This document shows, in pieces, positions 9,783 through 19,106 of a DNA stretch of 64,000 nucleotides. The position numbers were made by a program, and so were the translations under genes. The notes under the pieces are model-generated. The model searched no databases. It saw only the letters and a program-made list of their open reading frames with translations, and was not told where the DNA came from. The stretch is from Candidatus Woesearchaeota archaeon (GTDB lineage: Archaea > Nanobdellota > Nanobdellia > Woesearchaeales > ARS49): contig JAGVZE010000016.1 in assembly GCA_018302815.1 (NCBI GenBank), positions 1 to 64,000 of the forward strand. Reading direction: 5' to 3'. Every line of letters begins with the position of its first letter. Within the stretch, counting starts at the first letter, position 1.

Positions 9783-10504
9783 CCGAACGACAAAAACCCT
9801 CTGAAGAACGAAAGGAAGAGGAGCCGCAAGGCTCTGACTTGGAACGCAGAGTTGTTTTTCCGCATGGCTCGCCCAAAGGCATCCAGTGCGGGTATTGCCG
9901 CGGACAAATAACGCAAGAACAAACACCAGTGATTCGAGAATTCTCTGAGAAAACTGGACTTGTGGAACGAGTCTACCATGATAATTGCGCAGACGAATAT
10001 GCTGAAGAGCTAACGTGGATAAATATGCCTGCTCCAGAGAAAAAACGCAGGTTGAACGAAGCAAAAAAGAACGTGCGAAGCGTCGAAGAAATCGTTGAAC
10101 GATATACTACTGAAGCAAAAGCTGCCCGCACGCCAATACTAAAAGAAGCAGTTGCTGTGGCAGTCTACGCTGCGGTTCCATTCATCTTTGCACGATACGT
10201 CCAAAAAAACGAGGACAAACGGGACGTTTCCCTCGCGTATGGTCTTGGACTCTTCGCAGATATCACCAATGTGACGGGCACAGGCGTGTTTGCATTCACA
10301 CACAATGAAGATGCACTCATAATTGCGTTAACAGCCACAATCATCAAAACGGCAGCCGTTGCTATCACAAGACACATAGTTAGATCATACCCTCAAAAAG
10401 AAGCGGATCGTAATAGTCACTTCTTATGGAAGCGCCGTGAAGAATTAGCTGAACTCGAAAAGAAAATCAAGAAATATGAAGGGCGCAGCGCAGAACCAAA
10501 GTAA
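9770..10504 (+). CDS. Membrane protein with N-terminal putative zinc-binding motif
   Basis: CGYC...HDNC-type motif; hydrophobic segments. Confidence 0.55.
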   Translation: MGTLTERQKPSEERKEEEPQGSDLERRVVFPHGSPKGIQCGYCRGQITQEQTPVIREFSEKTGLVERVYHDNCADEYAEELTWINMPAPEKKRRLNEAKKNVRSVEEIVERYTTEAKAARTPILKEAVAVAVYAAVPFIFARYVQKNEDKRDVSLAYGLGLFADITNVTGTGVFAFTHNEDALIIALTATIIKTAAVAITRHIVRSYPQKEADRNSHFLWKRREELAELEKKIKKYEGRSAEPK

Positions 10505-10561
10505 GTTCAGTACGGCTATACGTACCAACCTATTTTATAAAATCGCGGATTAGGAGGGTGT

Positions 10562-10834
10562 ATGGAAGAGAACCACGCGATTATCGGAGTATTGCTTATC
10601 AGCGCGATAAGCATCTCAATGTTCTTTGTAATGAACGACGGCTCATCAGGAGCAGTCACACAACCCTATCTATCATGCTGCTGCAACATCTTAGCTGACA
10701 ATGACAACGGCGAACAGGCCCTGTTCAGAAGCCAGATACAAACCTTCGAACAGAACTGCTCGGTTGCCTGCCAGCGATATTCTAAGGAGGGCAAGGTCTT
10801 CCCACAAGAAGGGCTTTGCGTTAACAACCCATGA
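10562..10834 (+). CDS. Small membrane-anchored Cys-rich protein (CCC family, 1 of 3)
   Basis: N-terminal TM then SCCCNI...NCSVACQRY...GLC. Confidence 0.65.
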   Translation: MEENHAIIGVLLISAISISMFFVMNDGSSGAVTQPYLSCCCNILADNDNGEQALFRSQIQTFEQNCSVACQRYSKEGKVFPQEGLCVNNP

Positions 10835-11220
10835 AAAAACACTCAAAACACACACAAGAAAAACTAGCAATTTTTGCGTTCGTAGTAACATTAATCCTGG
10901 CCATATCGGCGCTTTACTACATCTACAACCAACAAGTCCAATATGGAAAAACAATAGAAGGACTGCAAAAATATTTCCAAGCACAATGGAGACGAGAACA
11001 CCCCGGAGAACCAGTGCCAATCGTCACATTCGAACAGCCTGAAACAGTCGGCTGCTGCTGTCAACTGCCATCCGGCGGAAGATACAGCAAATTCGGCATA
11101 CAAGAAGTACTGCCAAAATCAGCAAACGAAGATATCAGAGTATCAATTTGTCAGGACGCGTGCGCTGAAAGAGGAGCTACCTTCCTTTCAGTCCAATCAT
11201 CCAACAAGAGATGCACATGA
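10831..11220 (+). CDS. Small membrane-anchored Cys-rich protein (CCC family, 2 of 3)
   Basis: TM then GCCCQL...SICQDACAERG...RC; ATGA overlap. Confidence 0.65.
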   Translation: MKKHSKHTQEKLAIFAFVVTLILAISALYYIYNQQVQYGKTIEGLQKYFQAQWRREHPGEPVPIVTFEQPETVGCCCQLPSGGRYSKFGIQEVLPKSANEDIRVSICQDACAERGATFLSVQSSNKRCT

Positions 11221-11507
11221 AACGAAAAATAAAAGATCACCACGTAGGGAATCTAATGTTAGTGTTGGTGCTATTAACAGCTCTAGTTGGAATGTATTTC
11301 TTATTCAAGCCGACAGGAAGAGCGGTTGAATTGTCACCACAAGTTGATTTGACAATACCCGGCTCTTGCTGCTGCGCATCACAAGATACAGTCTTCAAGC
11401 TATCAGCAGGCGTTACCGCATCTGAATTGACTTCACAAGTATGCGAACAGACGTGCTCTGAAAGCGCTACGAGTAGGCATCCAGTGGCATCACTAGGCGC
11501 ATGTTAA
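11217..11507 (+). CDS. Small membrane-anchored Cys-rich protein (CCC family, 3 of 3)
   Basis: MKRKIKDHH..., TM then SCCCAS...VCEQTCSES...GAC; ATGA overlap start at 11217. Confidence 0.65.
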   Translation: MKRKIKDHHVGNLMLVLVLLTALVGMYFLFKPTGRAVELSPQVDLTIPGSCCCASQDTVFKLSAGVTASELTSQVCEQTCSESATSRHPVASLGAC

Positions 11508-11552
11508 TTGATTTCACTATAGAAGATAACAAACCCTCTCGTCATTAGATGT

Positions 11553-11569
11553 CGAAAGGTTTATATACT
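11553..11569 (+). promoter_or_regulatory. Archaeal BRE/TATA promoter, likely for tfb
   Basis: 'cgaaaggtttatatact'. Confidence 0.6.
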
Positions 11570-11640
11570 AGTTCTGACATCACTATATAAATATACTTAT
11601 ACTGTAGAATATATGTTCTCCTTAAGGGGTATGGAGAACG

Positions 11641-12585
11641 GTGGTGGCAACAATGTATTTCGTCAAAAAATGCAGTGAATGTGGTAGTGAGAGCCTATTT
11701 ATAAATCGCGAAAAGGGCGAGATAATCTGCCGTGATTGCGGTCTTGTAGTTGAAGACAAAATGGTCGAGTTCGGCCAGGAATGGCGCGAATTCGAAGGAG
11801 ACGGTGGCGGAGGCGAGGAAAGCAGACGCCGAACCGGAGCTCCTATGACCTACACGCAGTTCGATCAGGGCCTTGGAACTGAAGTTGGCCAAAAAGCAGA
11901 CCTATTCCAGCTTGGCGCTAAAGATCGAAATAAGTTCTTCAGGCTGCGAAAATGGCAATATAGAATCAGCACTGCCATAGAACGAAACTTGAAGCTTGCG
12001 CTAGCTGAACTCAAACGAGTCTCTTCATACTTGAAACTACCAAAGATGGTAGAAGAAGAAGCTGCCATGATATACACCCAAGCAGTCCAACGTGGATTGG
12101 TTAGAGGCAGAAGCATGGAATCAGTAGTTTCAGGCGCGCTCTACGCGGCCTGTCGAAGGCACGAGGTTCCTCGAACACTCGATGAACTTTCAGAAGCTTC
12201 CAGCATCGAAAAGAAAGAGATTGGAAGAACTTACAGGTTCGTCACGCGAGAACTTGGCATCACAATCTTGCCAAGCAACCCTGCAGACTACATCGCACGC
12301 TTCGCTTCAAGCTTGAAGTTACAGCCCGATACTCAAAGCAAAGCAGTTGAAATCCTTGAGGAAGCCCAGCATGCGGAATTGACCTCTGGCCGCGGACCTA
12401 CCGGTATCGCAGCCGCTGCGCTTTACGTCGCCGCTTTAATGCACGGCGAGAAGCGAACACAGCGCGAAGTAGCCGACGTCGCAGGCGTAACTGAAGTTAC
12501 CATCCGAAACCGCTACAAAGAACTTCTTGACAAGTTAAAACTTGACAAAGAGCTCAAGAAGCAGAAGAAAAAGAAAGGACGGTAA
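11641..12585 (+). CDS. tfb: Transcription initiation factor IIB (TFB)
   Basis: Zn ribbon CSECGSESLFINREKGEIICRDCGLVV and two cyclin-like repeats. Confidence 0.97.
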   Translation: MVATMYFVKKCSECGSESLFINREKGEIICRDCGLVVEDKMVEFGQEWREFEGDGGGGEESRRRTGAPMTYTQFDQGLGTEVGQKADLFQLGAKDRNKFFRLRKWQYRISTAIERNLKLALAELKRVSSYLKLPKMVEEEAAMIYTQAVQRGLVRGRSMESVVSGALYAACRRHEVPRTLDELSEASSIEKKEIGRTYRFVTRELGITILPSNPADYIARFASSLKLQPDTQSKAVEILEEAQHAELTSGRGPTGIAAAALYVAALMHGEKRTQREVADVAGVTEVTIRNRYKELLDKLKLDKELKKQKKKKGR

Positions 12586-12656
12586 ATTTTTTATTTTTTG
12601 AGTTTTACACCATCCACGATTATGAACACCATGGAATAAAGCACGAATAGTGAAAA

Positions 12657-13049
12657 ATGCAATCGGCCAATACTATTGACATTATTTGTATGCCTCCTGA
12701 AGAACGCTATTCCGCTGAACGATTACAAATCACGGATCTCGACCCCAAAGCGCAGCTCATAGCACAAAAAACAGCTGCGGATCGAGACATCAACCGATAC
12801 GGGTGGATCACAGGAATCACGACCCTTCTTGCGATGCCTTGCACGGTCACGTACGGTTTATTCATTCACGATAATGGACTACCAGGATTCACAAACAAGC
12901 CTGATATCGACTCGTTTCTACTCCACTTAGGAACAGTTACGGGGCTTCTAGTCGCTTCATCCGCGTTCCTTATCTGGAAGACAGGTAAGGATTTGAAGTA
13001 CGTTAAAAACTGCGAGCACAGAATCGCCAATCCTAACTGGACTGGATGA
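12657..13049 (+). CDS. Hypothetical membrane protein
   Basis: 130 aa, two hydrophobic segments. Confidence 0.5.
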   Translation: MQSANTIDIICMPPEERYSAERLQITDLDPKAQLIAQKTAADRDINRYGWITGITTLLAMPCTVTYGLFIHDNGLPGFTNKPDIDSFLLHLGTVTGLLVASSAFLIWKTGKDLKYVKNCEHRIANPNWTG

Positions 13050-13207
13050 TCTGGAATTCTTCCAAACTTTTCTTGATAAGACATAAAAAGTGAAAACGTT
13101 TTTTAGAGTTTCATGAGCCGTGAACGATTTTGGGAACTGATGTGTTATTCTTCAATAACTGGTCTAGTAATTTGGGGAATTCTGAAAAGTATCGAGGTGA
13201 TTTGAGA

Positions 13208-13351
13208 ATGAAAGTTGCCATATATCGCGATGAAGATGGATGGTACGTAGCTAATGCTCTTGACGTACAAGGATGCGCCACGCAAGGAAAAACGGTAAAG
13301 CAGGCGCTTGAACGAATCAAAGAAGCAATTAAAGTATGTAAGGAAAACTAA
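13208..13351 (+). CDS. HicB-like protein
   Basis: MKVAIYRDEDGWYVANALDVQGCATQGKTVKQALERIKEAIKVC matches the partial RNase H-like HicB fold. Confidence 0.7.
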   Translation: MKVAIYRDEDGWYVANALDVQGCATQGKTVKQALERIKEAIKVCKEN

Positions 13352-13588
13352 CAAGCAATATTTATAACCCTCTTCTCTGAAATTCCCCGCATGGAAGACT
13401 TAGACTAAAAAATAGCTGAACTGCATAAAGACATCGATGCGGTAAAAGCAGAAATGCTTAAACGACAAGAACAGCTAAAGCAAGAGCAGGAAAACGACAT
13501 CAGAAGGAATTACTCTTGCAGCGATGATTATTGTGACTGAAATCGCATAAAATCTTTTATTTTTCCTCGCCTCATACTCTTTCTATGA

Positions 13589-14014
13589 ATGAAACAGGTA
13601 AAAAATATGACAAAAATAACAACAAATGAATTAACAGATGTAGTGAAGAACGTATACATAGCTATGACCGGCAAAGAGCCGAGCGAAGATATCACGAAAA
13701 GAATGAGTGCGGGAGTCACCGCAGCGTACCAGACACTAGAACTTGCGGATAGAGTCGATCCAAAATTAGGATACGCACTCAGAGCAGCAGTGGTTGCGCA
13801 CATGGCTGAAGCCATGAGAGTTCCTATCGCAAGAGATTACTTGCGAGCGCTCTCAGCGCAGTACGCCAAAGAAGCAGGAATAGAACTTGGAGCGCAAAAA
13901 GCACCTGAATACTCAGGAGGGCTCCAAGGTCTTGAATCGCTATTTGCGAGTCTTGGTGGATCTAAAACCAGTGGACAAGCCGCAGGTCCAGGATACCATC
14001 ACTCGAAACAATAA
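13589..14014 (+). CDS. Hypothetical protein
   Basis: 141 aa; convergent overlap with the Ogt-like ORF. Confidence 0.5.
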   Translation: MKQVKNMTKITTNELTDVVKNVYIAMTGKEPSEDITKRMSAGVTAAYQTLELADRVDPKLGYALRAAVVAHMAEAMRVPIARDYLRALSAQYAKEAGIELGAQKAPEYSGGLQGLESLFASLGGSKTSGQAAGPGYHHSKQ

Positions 14015-14273
14015 CTCCTTCTGACTTTAGAAGGACAATCTTCTTTTCTATCGCTTTTCCTTTCATTTGACCCATAAATCCACCTATTCGGCCGTCTGCA
14101 GAAACCACCCTATGACACGGAACTTTCGGAGCGAATGGATTGCATTTGAGAGCTTGACCAACTGCCCTTGGACTGGAATTCAAAGCTCTTGCGAGTTCTC
14201 CATAAGTTGAAACTTTGCCTTTTGGAATCTGTTCGCACAAAGAATACACTTTTTGCTGAAAGTAAGTCACCAT
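13962..14273 (-). CDS. Methylated-DNA-protein cysteine methyltransferase family (Ogt/ATL)
   Basis: 'IPKGKVSTYGELARAL...PFAPKVPCHRVVSADGRIGGF' with PCHR active site. Confidence 0.93.
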   Translation of the reverse strand: MVTYFQQKVYSLCEQIPKGKVSTYGELARALNSSPRAVGQALKCNPFAPKVPCHRVVSADGRIGGFMGQMKGKAIEKKIVLLKSEGVIVSSDGILDLRLVHWF

Positions 14274-14509
14274 TTTCTGTTGACGTAATTAGACGCGATA
14301 TAGTAAACCGCTTTGAAAAGCGAAAAAACCATCTGCGCTGTAGAAATTTTCTCGGATTTTGAAGGCATATTCGCCTCTTTAAGGTTGCCCAAGATGACAT
14401 CCATTCCTGCCTGATCATCATAAGGAAGGTCGTACTGCTCTTCCAATTTACCGTGCTCTATTTTACGCTCCAATGGCGAACCATCATCAAGTTGAACAAG
14501 ATACATCAT
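14267..14509 (-). CDS. Hypothetical protein
   Basis: 80 aa, overlaps neighbours in the same direction. Confidence 0.5.
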   Translation of the reverse strand: MMYLVQLDDGSPLERKIEHGKLEEQYDLPYDDQAGMDVILGNLKEANMPSKSEKISTAQMVFSLFKAVYYIASNYVNRKW

Positions 14510-15624
14510 ATCATCCCCATAATGCGCTCAAACGTCGCTTTATCCCTTTTGCGGGCGTATTCGCGACCTATATTAATCCACCGCTCATCTTTAGTGTGGC
14601 TTCGCATGAACTGGCAAAACTGAGTCACATTATGCGCCTGCAAAACCTTTCGCGCGCGCTCGAAGTCTATTAGGGTGACTTTATTTCCCTTAACGATTGC
14701 GTGCTTATACGGCCTAGTCATCTCTTTTTTATCTATGTGAAGCAAATCAAGCTCGAAACACTGCCTGAAAATCTCCTTGCAGACCTTGCTGAAACTCTTT
14801 GAACCTATAACGTCCCTGAAATGCGTTCCTTGCACGAACTCATAAACCAACGCGTTTTGAGTGTTGAACAAATGCGTTGGGCCAAGACCGTGACGGTTCA
14901 ACTCTTTAAGCATATTCGACTCGTGAACAACTGTATTTTGAGCAGTGCTAGTCTCACGCTTGAGCTTTATCGCGACCTTCTTTTTTTTGAACACGCCAGT
15001 GAAGATAACTCCTCTCTTTCCTTTCGCAAAATATTCAACATCAAGCACCCCTAACTTTTCTAAACCCTGAATAACTGGATTCTTTTTTAGCTCATAGACA
15101 AGAATGTCTTCGAAAAATATATGGCGCCTGCCAATCTCCTTTCCTGCAAAGCCATACCGTTCAATCAAATCAACCATATGCGGCGTTTGGCTTGAGAAAA
15201 CCAGTAAAATTGTACCAGTGGGTTTAAGGAATCTGCCCGCGCTCGACAAGAATCGCTCTATTACTTCGTGCCCTTCTTTTCCGCCCTCGAGCGCGATTTC
15301 ACGCTCTCTTCGCTCCTGCGGAAGATACGGCGCGTTGAAAATAATAAGATCGAACGAGTGATTGAACTTCTTGCTGAACTTTTCAAACAAATCGCTATGC
15401 ACCCACTTTATGAGCTTGTGGCGCTTGCCGTTTGAATGTTTCTTAGCATAATTTAGCGCTTGCTTGTCGATATCCACTGCGAAAACTTTCGTGGTTCTTT
15501 TACTGTGAGAAGCTTCCCTTGCCTGAATGCCGGAGCCCGTGCCCATATCAAGAACAGCGCCCCTTGAGTATTTGCTTACGAACTCCTTCAAAAGAAAACT
15601 ATCTTCCTGAGGCTCATAGACCAT
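14506..15624 (-). CDS. HemK/PrmC-like methyltransferase fused to a RIO/Bud32-like kinase domain
   Basis: VLDMGTGSGIQ, FNAPYLP motif; C-terminal VAIKLKRE...NALVYEFVQG...HAIVKGNKVTLIDFERA. Confidence 0.85.
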   Translation of the reverse strand: MVYEPQEDSFLLKEFVSKYSRGAVLDMGTGSGIQAREASHSKRTTKVFAVDIDKQALNYAKKHSNGKRHKLIKWVHSDLFEKFSKKFNHSFDLIIFNAPYLPQERREREIALEGGKEGHEVIERFLSSAGRFLKPTGTILLVFSSQTPHMVDLIERYGFAGKEIGRRHIFFEDILVYELKKNPVIQGLEKLGVLDVEYFAKGKRGVIFTGVFKKKKVAIKLKRETSTAQNTVVHESNMLKELNRHGLGPTHLFNTQNALVYEFVQGTHFRDVIGSKSFSKVCKEIFRQCFELDLLHIDKKEMTRPYKHAIVKGNKVTLIDFERARKVLQAHNVTQFCQFMRSHTKDERWINIGREYARKRDKATFERIMGMI

Positions 15625-15661
15625 AATAAACCTTAGAAAATCACGCTATAAAAATATGCCG

Positions 15662-16087
15662 TCACTTGACCCGCGTTCCCTTGATACGGCTCCCTTTCTT
15701 GCCAAGGATGGCAATATCCGACTCTTTGCCGGCCTGCTTGAGATTATACGAATAATGAACAGGCGTTCCCTCATCAGGCGTCTTGCAATACCTACTCGGC
15801 ACGCGATAATAAACATCAAAACCAAGAGCTGAATCAAGCTCCCACCACTCAACATCACCAACTTTAAGCGCGCACTTTGGCTTTAGAATGGCTTCAAGCC
15901 CATCTGGCCCTGTCGTTATGCCTTCGCCTGTTTGTTCATCAGTTGTCTGGAAGAACTCAGCAGATGTCCTAACCGCTATTTCTCTATCACTCGTGTTTAT
16001 CAAATATATGTCCGCATACTTATCATCTGCCGATTTAGGTTTTTCCTGCGGGAAAACCAACGCTAGAATAATCTCTTGTTTTGGCAT
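15662..16087 (-). CDS. Hypothetical protein
   Basis: MPKQEIILALVFPQEKPK...; start chosen inside the supplied 15662..16162 ORF, uncertain. Confidence 0.5.
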   Translation of the reverse strand: MPKQEIILALVFPQEKPKSADDKYADIYLINTSDREIAVRTSAEFFQTTDEQTGEGITTGPDGLEAILKPKCALKVGDVEWWELDSALGFDVYYRVPSRYCKTPDEGTPVHYSYNLKQAGKESDIAILGKKGSRIKGTRVK

Positions 16088-16134
16088 AATCATCACTAAA
16101 AATGACGTTTTTATAAACATTCGCCAAAAGGTTT

Positions 16135-16785
16135 TTGAATAACCTCCCTTCGACTTTAGCAATGGATGAATTCATCGATAACATACTCCAAGCAAAAGGA
16201 TTCATGGCCGCATTGCAAGTAGCCAAGCTTAACACTCAAGGAGAACTTTATCTCACAGGAGAGATAGTGGTTCAATCCCTTGCAAGAGCGTTATATGACC
16301 AACCAATGTCGATCTCGACACGCTACCACTTCATCACCGCTGCAATCACTGAAAAAGGCAATCTTCCCTGCGACTGGAGATACGATAACTGCGACAGATC
16401 AATAGCCATACATTCAAACACCCGTCTTCCCCCAGACTACTTCAAAGACGTGATGACCAGCAGATACTGCGTCAATGACAGCAGTGGTATACACGTCACC
16501 TTGACCGAGCTTTGCGCAGTTCACCCAATCAATGCAGGCGGGCTCGAACCAAAGATCGCTAATTATCTGCAGACCGCCGCGCTCAATATAGATGCGCTAG
16601 TATTGGATGTTCAAAACGAAAAACTTTGGGGTGAACCAGGAAAAGCCGCACTGTTAGATAAACGCGTTGAAGTAAACAACCTCTCCCACCTAATATATAA
16701 GGCATTCCTCGCACGAATAGAGCCGCGAAAATATATTGAAGCTCACGCAATGATCCTAGGATTCAACCACTCGCCAGTCATCTGA
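16135..16785 (+). CDS. Hypothetical protein
   Basis: About 216 aa, true start possibly MDEFIDN. Confidence 0.55.
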   Translation: MNNLPSTLAMDEFIDNILQAKGFMAALQVAKLNTQGELYLTGEIVVQSLARALYDQPMSISTRYHFITAAITEKGNLPCDWRYDNCDRSIAIHSNTRLPPDYFKDVMTSRYCVNDSSGIHVTLTELCAVHPINAGGLEPKIANYLQTAALNIDALVLDVQNEKLWGEPGKAALLDKRVEVNNLSHLIYKAFLARIEPRKYIEAHAMILGFNHSPVI

Positions 16786-16790
16786 AAGAA

Positions 16791-16928
16791 CTAACGCAAA
16801 ACTCCCATGCACTGCATCTCGGTGTGCTCGCACACCTCACACTGCCAGTTCATATATTTCGAGTTACCGCTGATAGTCGCGAACCCCTTATTCATCGGAC
16901 TTTCGCATTTCGGACACTTCTTCTCCAT
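16791..16928 (-). CDS. Small zinc-ribbon protein
   Basis: MEKKCPKCESPMNKGFATISGNSKYMNWQCEVCEHTEMQCMGVLR*; two CxxC. Confidence 0.65.
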   Translation of the reverse strand: MEKKCPKCESPMNKGFATISGNSKYMNWQCEVCEHTEMQCMGVLR

Positions 16929-17433
16929 ATAAGCACCTCTGCTTCTCCACAGCCACACAATATTCCTTTACACGCTCAACAATCGCTGGTAAATAAACCT
17001 TTTCTATCCTTGAAGCGAATACCTCGTGCAAAGGCTCACCCTCGCTGAAATTATACTTGCCGTCACGCTTCTCTATCAACGAAATGTCCTTTAAACGCTT
17101 GATTTGACGGCGAATGTTCGAAGACGCGCAGCCCGAATGCTCCAACGAATGCTCAGAACGGATTTTACGCACTGAATGCTCAATCTCCTGCTGGGAAAGA
17201 GCGGCTTTTGAACGAACCAACGCGAAAAAAACATCAGTTATGACATCACGACTGTCACCCGGCTGCAAAAGCCCCAAACTCAAACAAAGTTTTTTGACTA
17301 GATCTCTTCCTTCCAAGCGAAACGGCTTCTCATACTTTCGCAGTGTGAGTTCGGCTAATGGCTTATTCCTCATATATACGGCAGTAATACTGCATCGCGA
17401 TATACTGCGCCACATCCCCCTTGAAATAGTCAA
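16888..17433 (-). CDS. HTH transcriptional regulator-like protein
   Basis: 'LSQQEIEHSVRKI...ASSNIRRQIKRLKDISLIEKRDGKYNF'; start probably MRNKPLAEL. Confidence 0.55.
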   Translation of the reverse strand: MTISRGMWRSISRCSITAVYMRNKPLAELTLRKYEKPFRLEGRDLVKKLCLSLGLLQPGDSRDVITDVFFALVRSKAALSQQEIEHSVRKIRSEHSLEHSGCASSNIRRQIKRLKDISLIEKRDGKYNFSEGEPLHEVFASRIEKVYLPAIVERVKEYCVAVEKQRCLYGEEVSEMRKSDE

Positions 17434-18268
17434 CGAAAAAGGCGTAACTTATGCCATCGAACAACAAATCAGGGAGCCTCCTCACATAACGGCAATAAAG
17501 ATACTCATCAACGACACGGTATAAAGTGCTCTCGTACGCCGCGCTAAAAACACTATTGTCTGATTCATGCGCGAGTTTAGCTTCCCTTGGAGGATAGTCA
17601 GGACCGTAGCTCACCGCAAGACCCCTTCCAAAAGTCTTGCCTGTCAAAGAAATGAGCTTGTCATCACGCCAATAACCCAAAATGAACTTTGTATCATCTG
17701 CATCGAAATTACGCAAACGCCCTTTATCGTCATAGAACACTTTCGTCTCCACCTGACCTCGTATGAGCGCGGAAATGCTATCGTTCTTGCCATAATCAAT
17801 CTGAGTCTTGCCGGCGATGCCGCGCCTTACAACCCTTAAACGATCAAGAGTATCATAATCGAAGTACAACGTCTCCTGAGCGCCCTTAACCTCGTTCAAA
17901 CGCCCCCTTGAATCATAACGGAACTGCAATTTCATCGAGCCTAAATCTATTGCTGAAAGCTGACCTTGAACGTAAAGGAATTCAACAGGCCTTGGACCGT
18001 TAAGTTCTGAGAGCTTGCCGTTCTCATAACGCACATCCCACGTGGAACCAGTCTTTTCAACCTTAAGAATGCGGTTGTCCTCAGTTAAGCCGAACTTAGC
18101 ACTTGCACTTCCCGACTGCCGGACCGTTCTTGTCGCATCCTCTTTCTCAATTATTGGAGCAGAAGGAGCTATAACGACTTCTAAAGGAGAACCATCTGGA
18201 ACAACAGCAGGCGCGCTCTCTTGCGGAGCTGCGCAGGCAATAAGCAATAACAGCAAAAGCCAGAGCAT
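17363..18268 (-). CDS. Lipoprotein with YD/RHS-like repeats
   Basis: Lipobox LLLIACAAP; 'LQFRYDSRGRLNEVKG', 'LYFDYDTLDRLRVV', 'VFYDDKGRLRNF'. Confidence 0.75.
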   Translation of the reverse strand: MLWLLLLLLIACAAPQESAPAVVPDGSPLEVVIAPSAPIIEKEDATRTVRQSGSASAKFGLTEDNRILKVEKTGSTWDVRYENGKLSELNGPRPVEFLYVQGQLSAIDLGSMKLQFRYDSRGRLNEVKGAQETLYFDYDTLDRLRVVRRGIAGKTQIDYGKNDSISALIRGQVETKVFYDDKGRLRNFDADDTKFILGYWRDDKLISLTGKTFGRGLAVSYGPDYPPREAKLAHESDNSVFSAAYESTLYRVVDEYLYCRYVRRLPDLLFDGISYAFFVDYFKGDVAQYIAMQYYCRIYEE

Positions 18269-18299
18269 AACAACAACTAAGCAGTTCGAGAATAAAAGC

Positions 18300-19034
18300 C
18301 TAACTGAATAGCGACTTTATCCAAGCCCAGACTCTTGAGAAGAAACCAGGCTCTTCTGGTTCTTCTGCAGGCGTTTCGCTTTCAGAGTCTGACTCGTTCA
18401 CAACTTCGCTCGTGGCGTTTGCCTCTACTTCTTCAACAGACTCGTTCTTCTCATCAGACTCTTCTTCTAAACCGAGAAGCTCAGGCTCGAGGCACTCGCA
18501 CTTGCTAGTGCAAACGCCAGGCTTCTTAAGGCTAGTCGTGCACAAAGTATTAGGAGGATCGCACTCCTCATTACGCTCGACCCTCTTATCACCGCAAACA
18601 GACGCCTTGCCTGAAGCGTTCTCAAGAGCTTCCACAACCTGAGGGTTGTAATCAGACGGCAAATCATCGCTTATCTTGCACCCGCAAGTATCCTTGTTGC
18701 AGGAAAGATTAAGACCCGTTATGTTGCCATAAGCTTCGCAAAAATCCTCAGCATTACCATCGCATAATTCGACGCCCTCACGAATATCGTTGCCGCAATA
18801 GGCCTTATTGACCCTTGGAAGGCAAGTACAGTGCTGGACATCACAAACAGGGTCGATCTTCAGAAGAACGCCCAAATCATCACAGAAAGTCTCATTCTCC
18901 TCCAAACCCTTATCGCACAATTCAAAAGTATCAAGCTTGCCGTTACCGCAGCGCAAATCAGTTATCGTCCAATCAAGCTGAGCCACAACAGAAGGCACCA
19001 ACAATAACAAAGCCACCAACACAATCTTTTTCAT
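18300..19034 (-). CDS. Secreted Cys-rich protein with CGNGxxExCD repeats and C-terminal TM
   Basis: MKKIVLVALLLLVPSVVAQ signal; CGNGKLDTFELCD, CGNDIREGVELCD, CGDKRVERNEECD; C-terminal FFSRVWAWIKSLFS. Confidence 0.8.
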   Translation of the reverse strand: MKKIVLVALLLLVPSVVAQLDWTITDLRCGNGKLDTFELCDKGLEENETFCDDLGVLLKIDPVCDVQHCTCLPRVNKAYCGNDIREGVELCDGNAEDFCEAYGNITGLNLSCNKDTCGCKISDDLPSDYNPQVVEALENASGKASVCGDKRVERNEECDPPNTLCTTSLKKPGVCTSKCECLEPELLGLEEESDEKNESVEEVEANATSEVVNESDSESETPAEEPEEPGFFSRVWAWIKSLFS

Positions 19035-19106
19035 ACAACACTGGAAAAAGAACTTGATTAAAAAGATTGCGGTGCCTAAAGTGAAAAAAGACCAAGTGAA
19101 CCGCAT

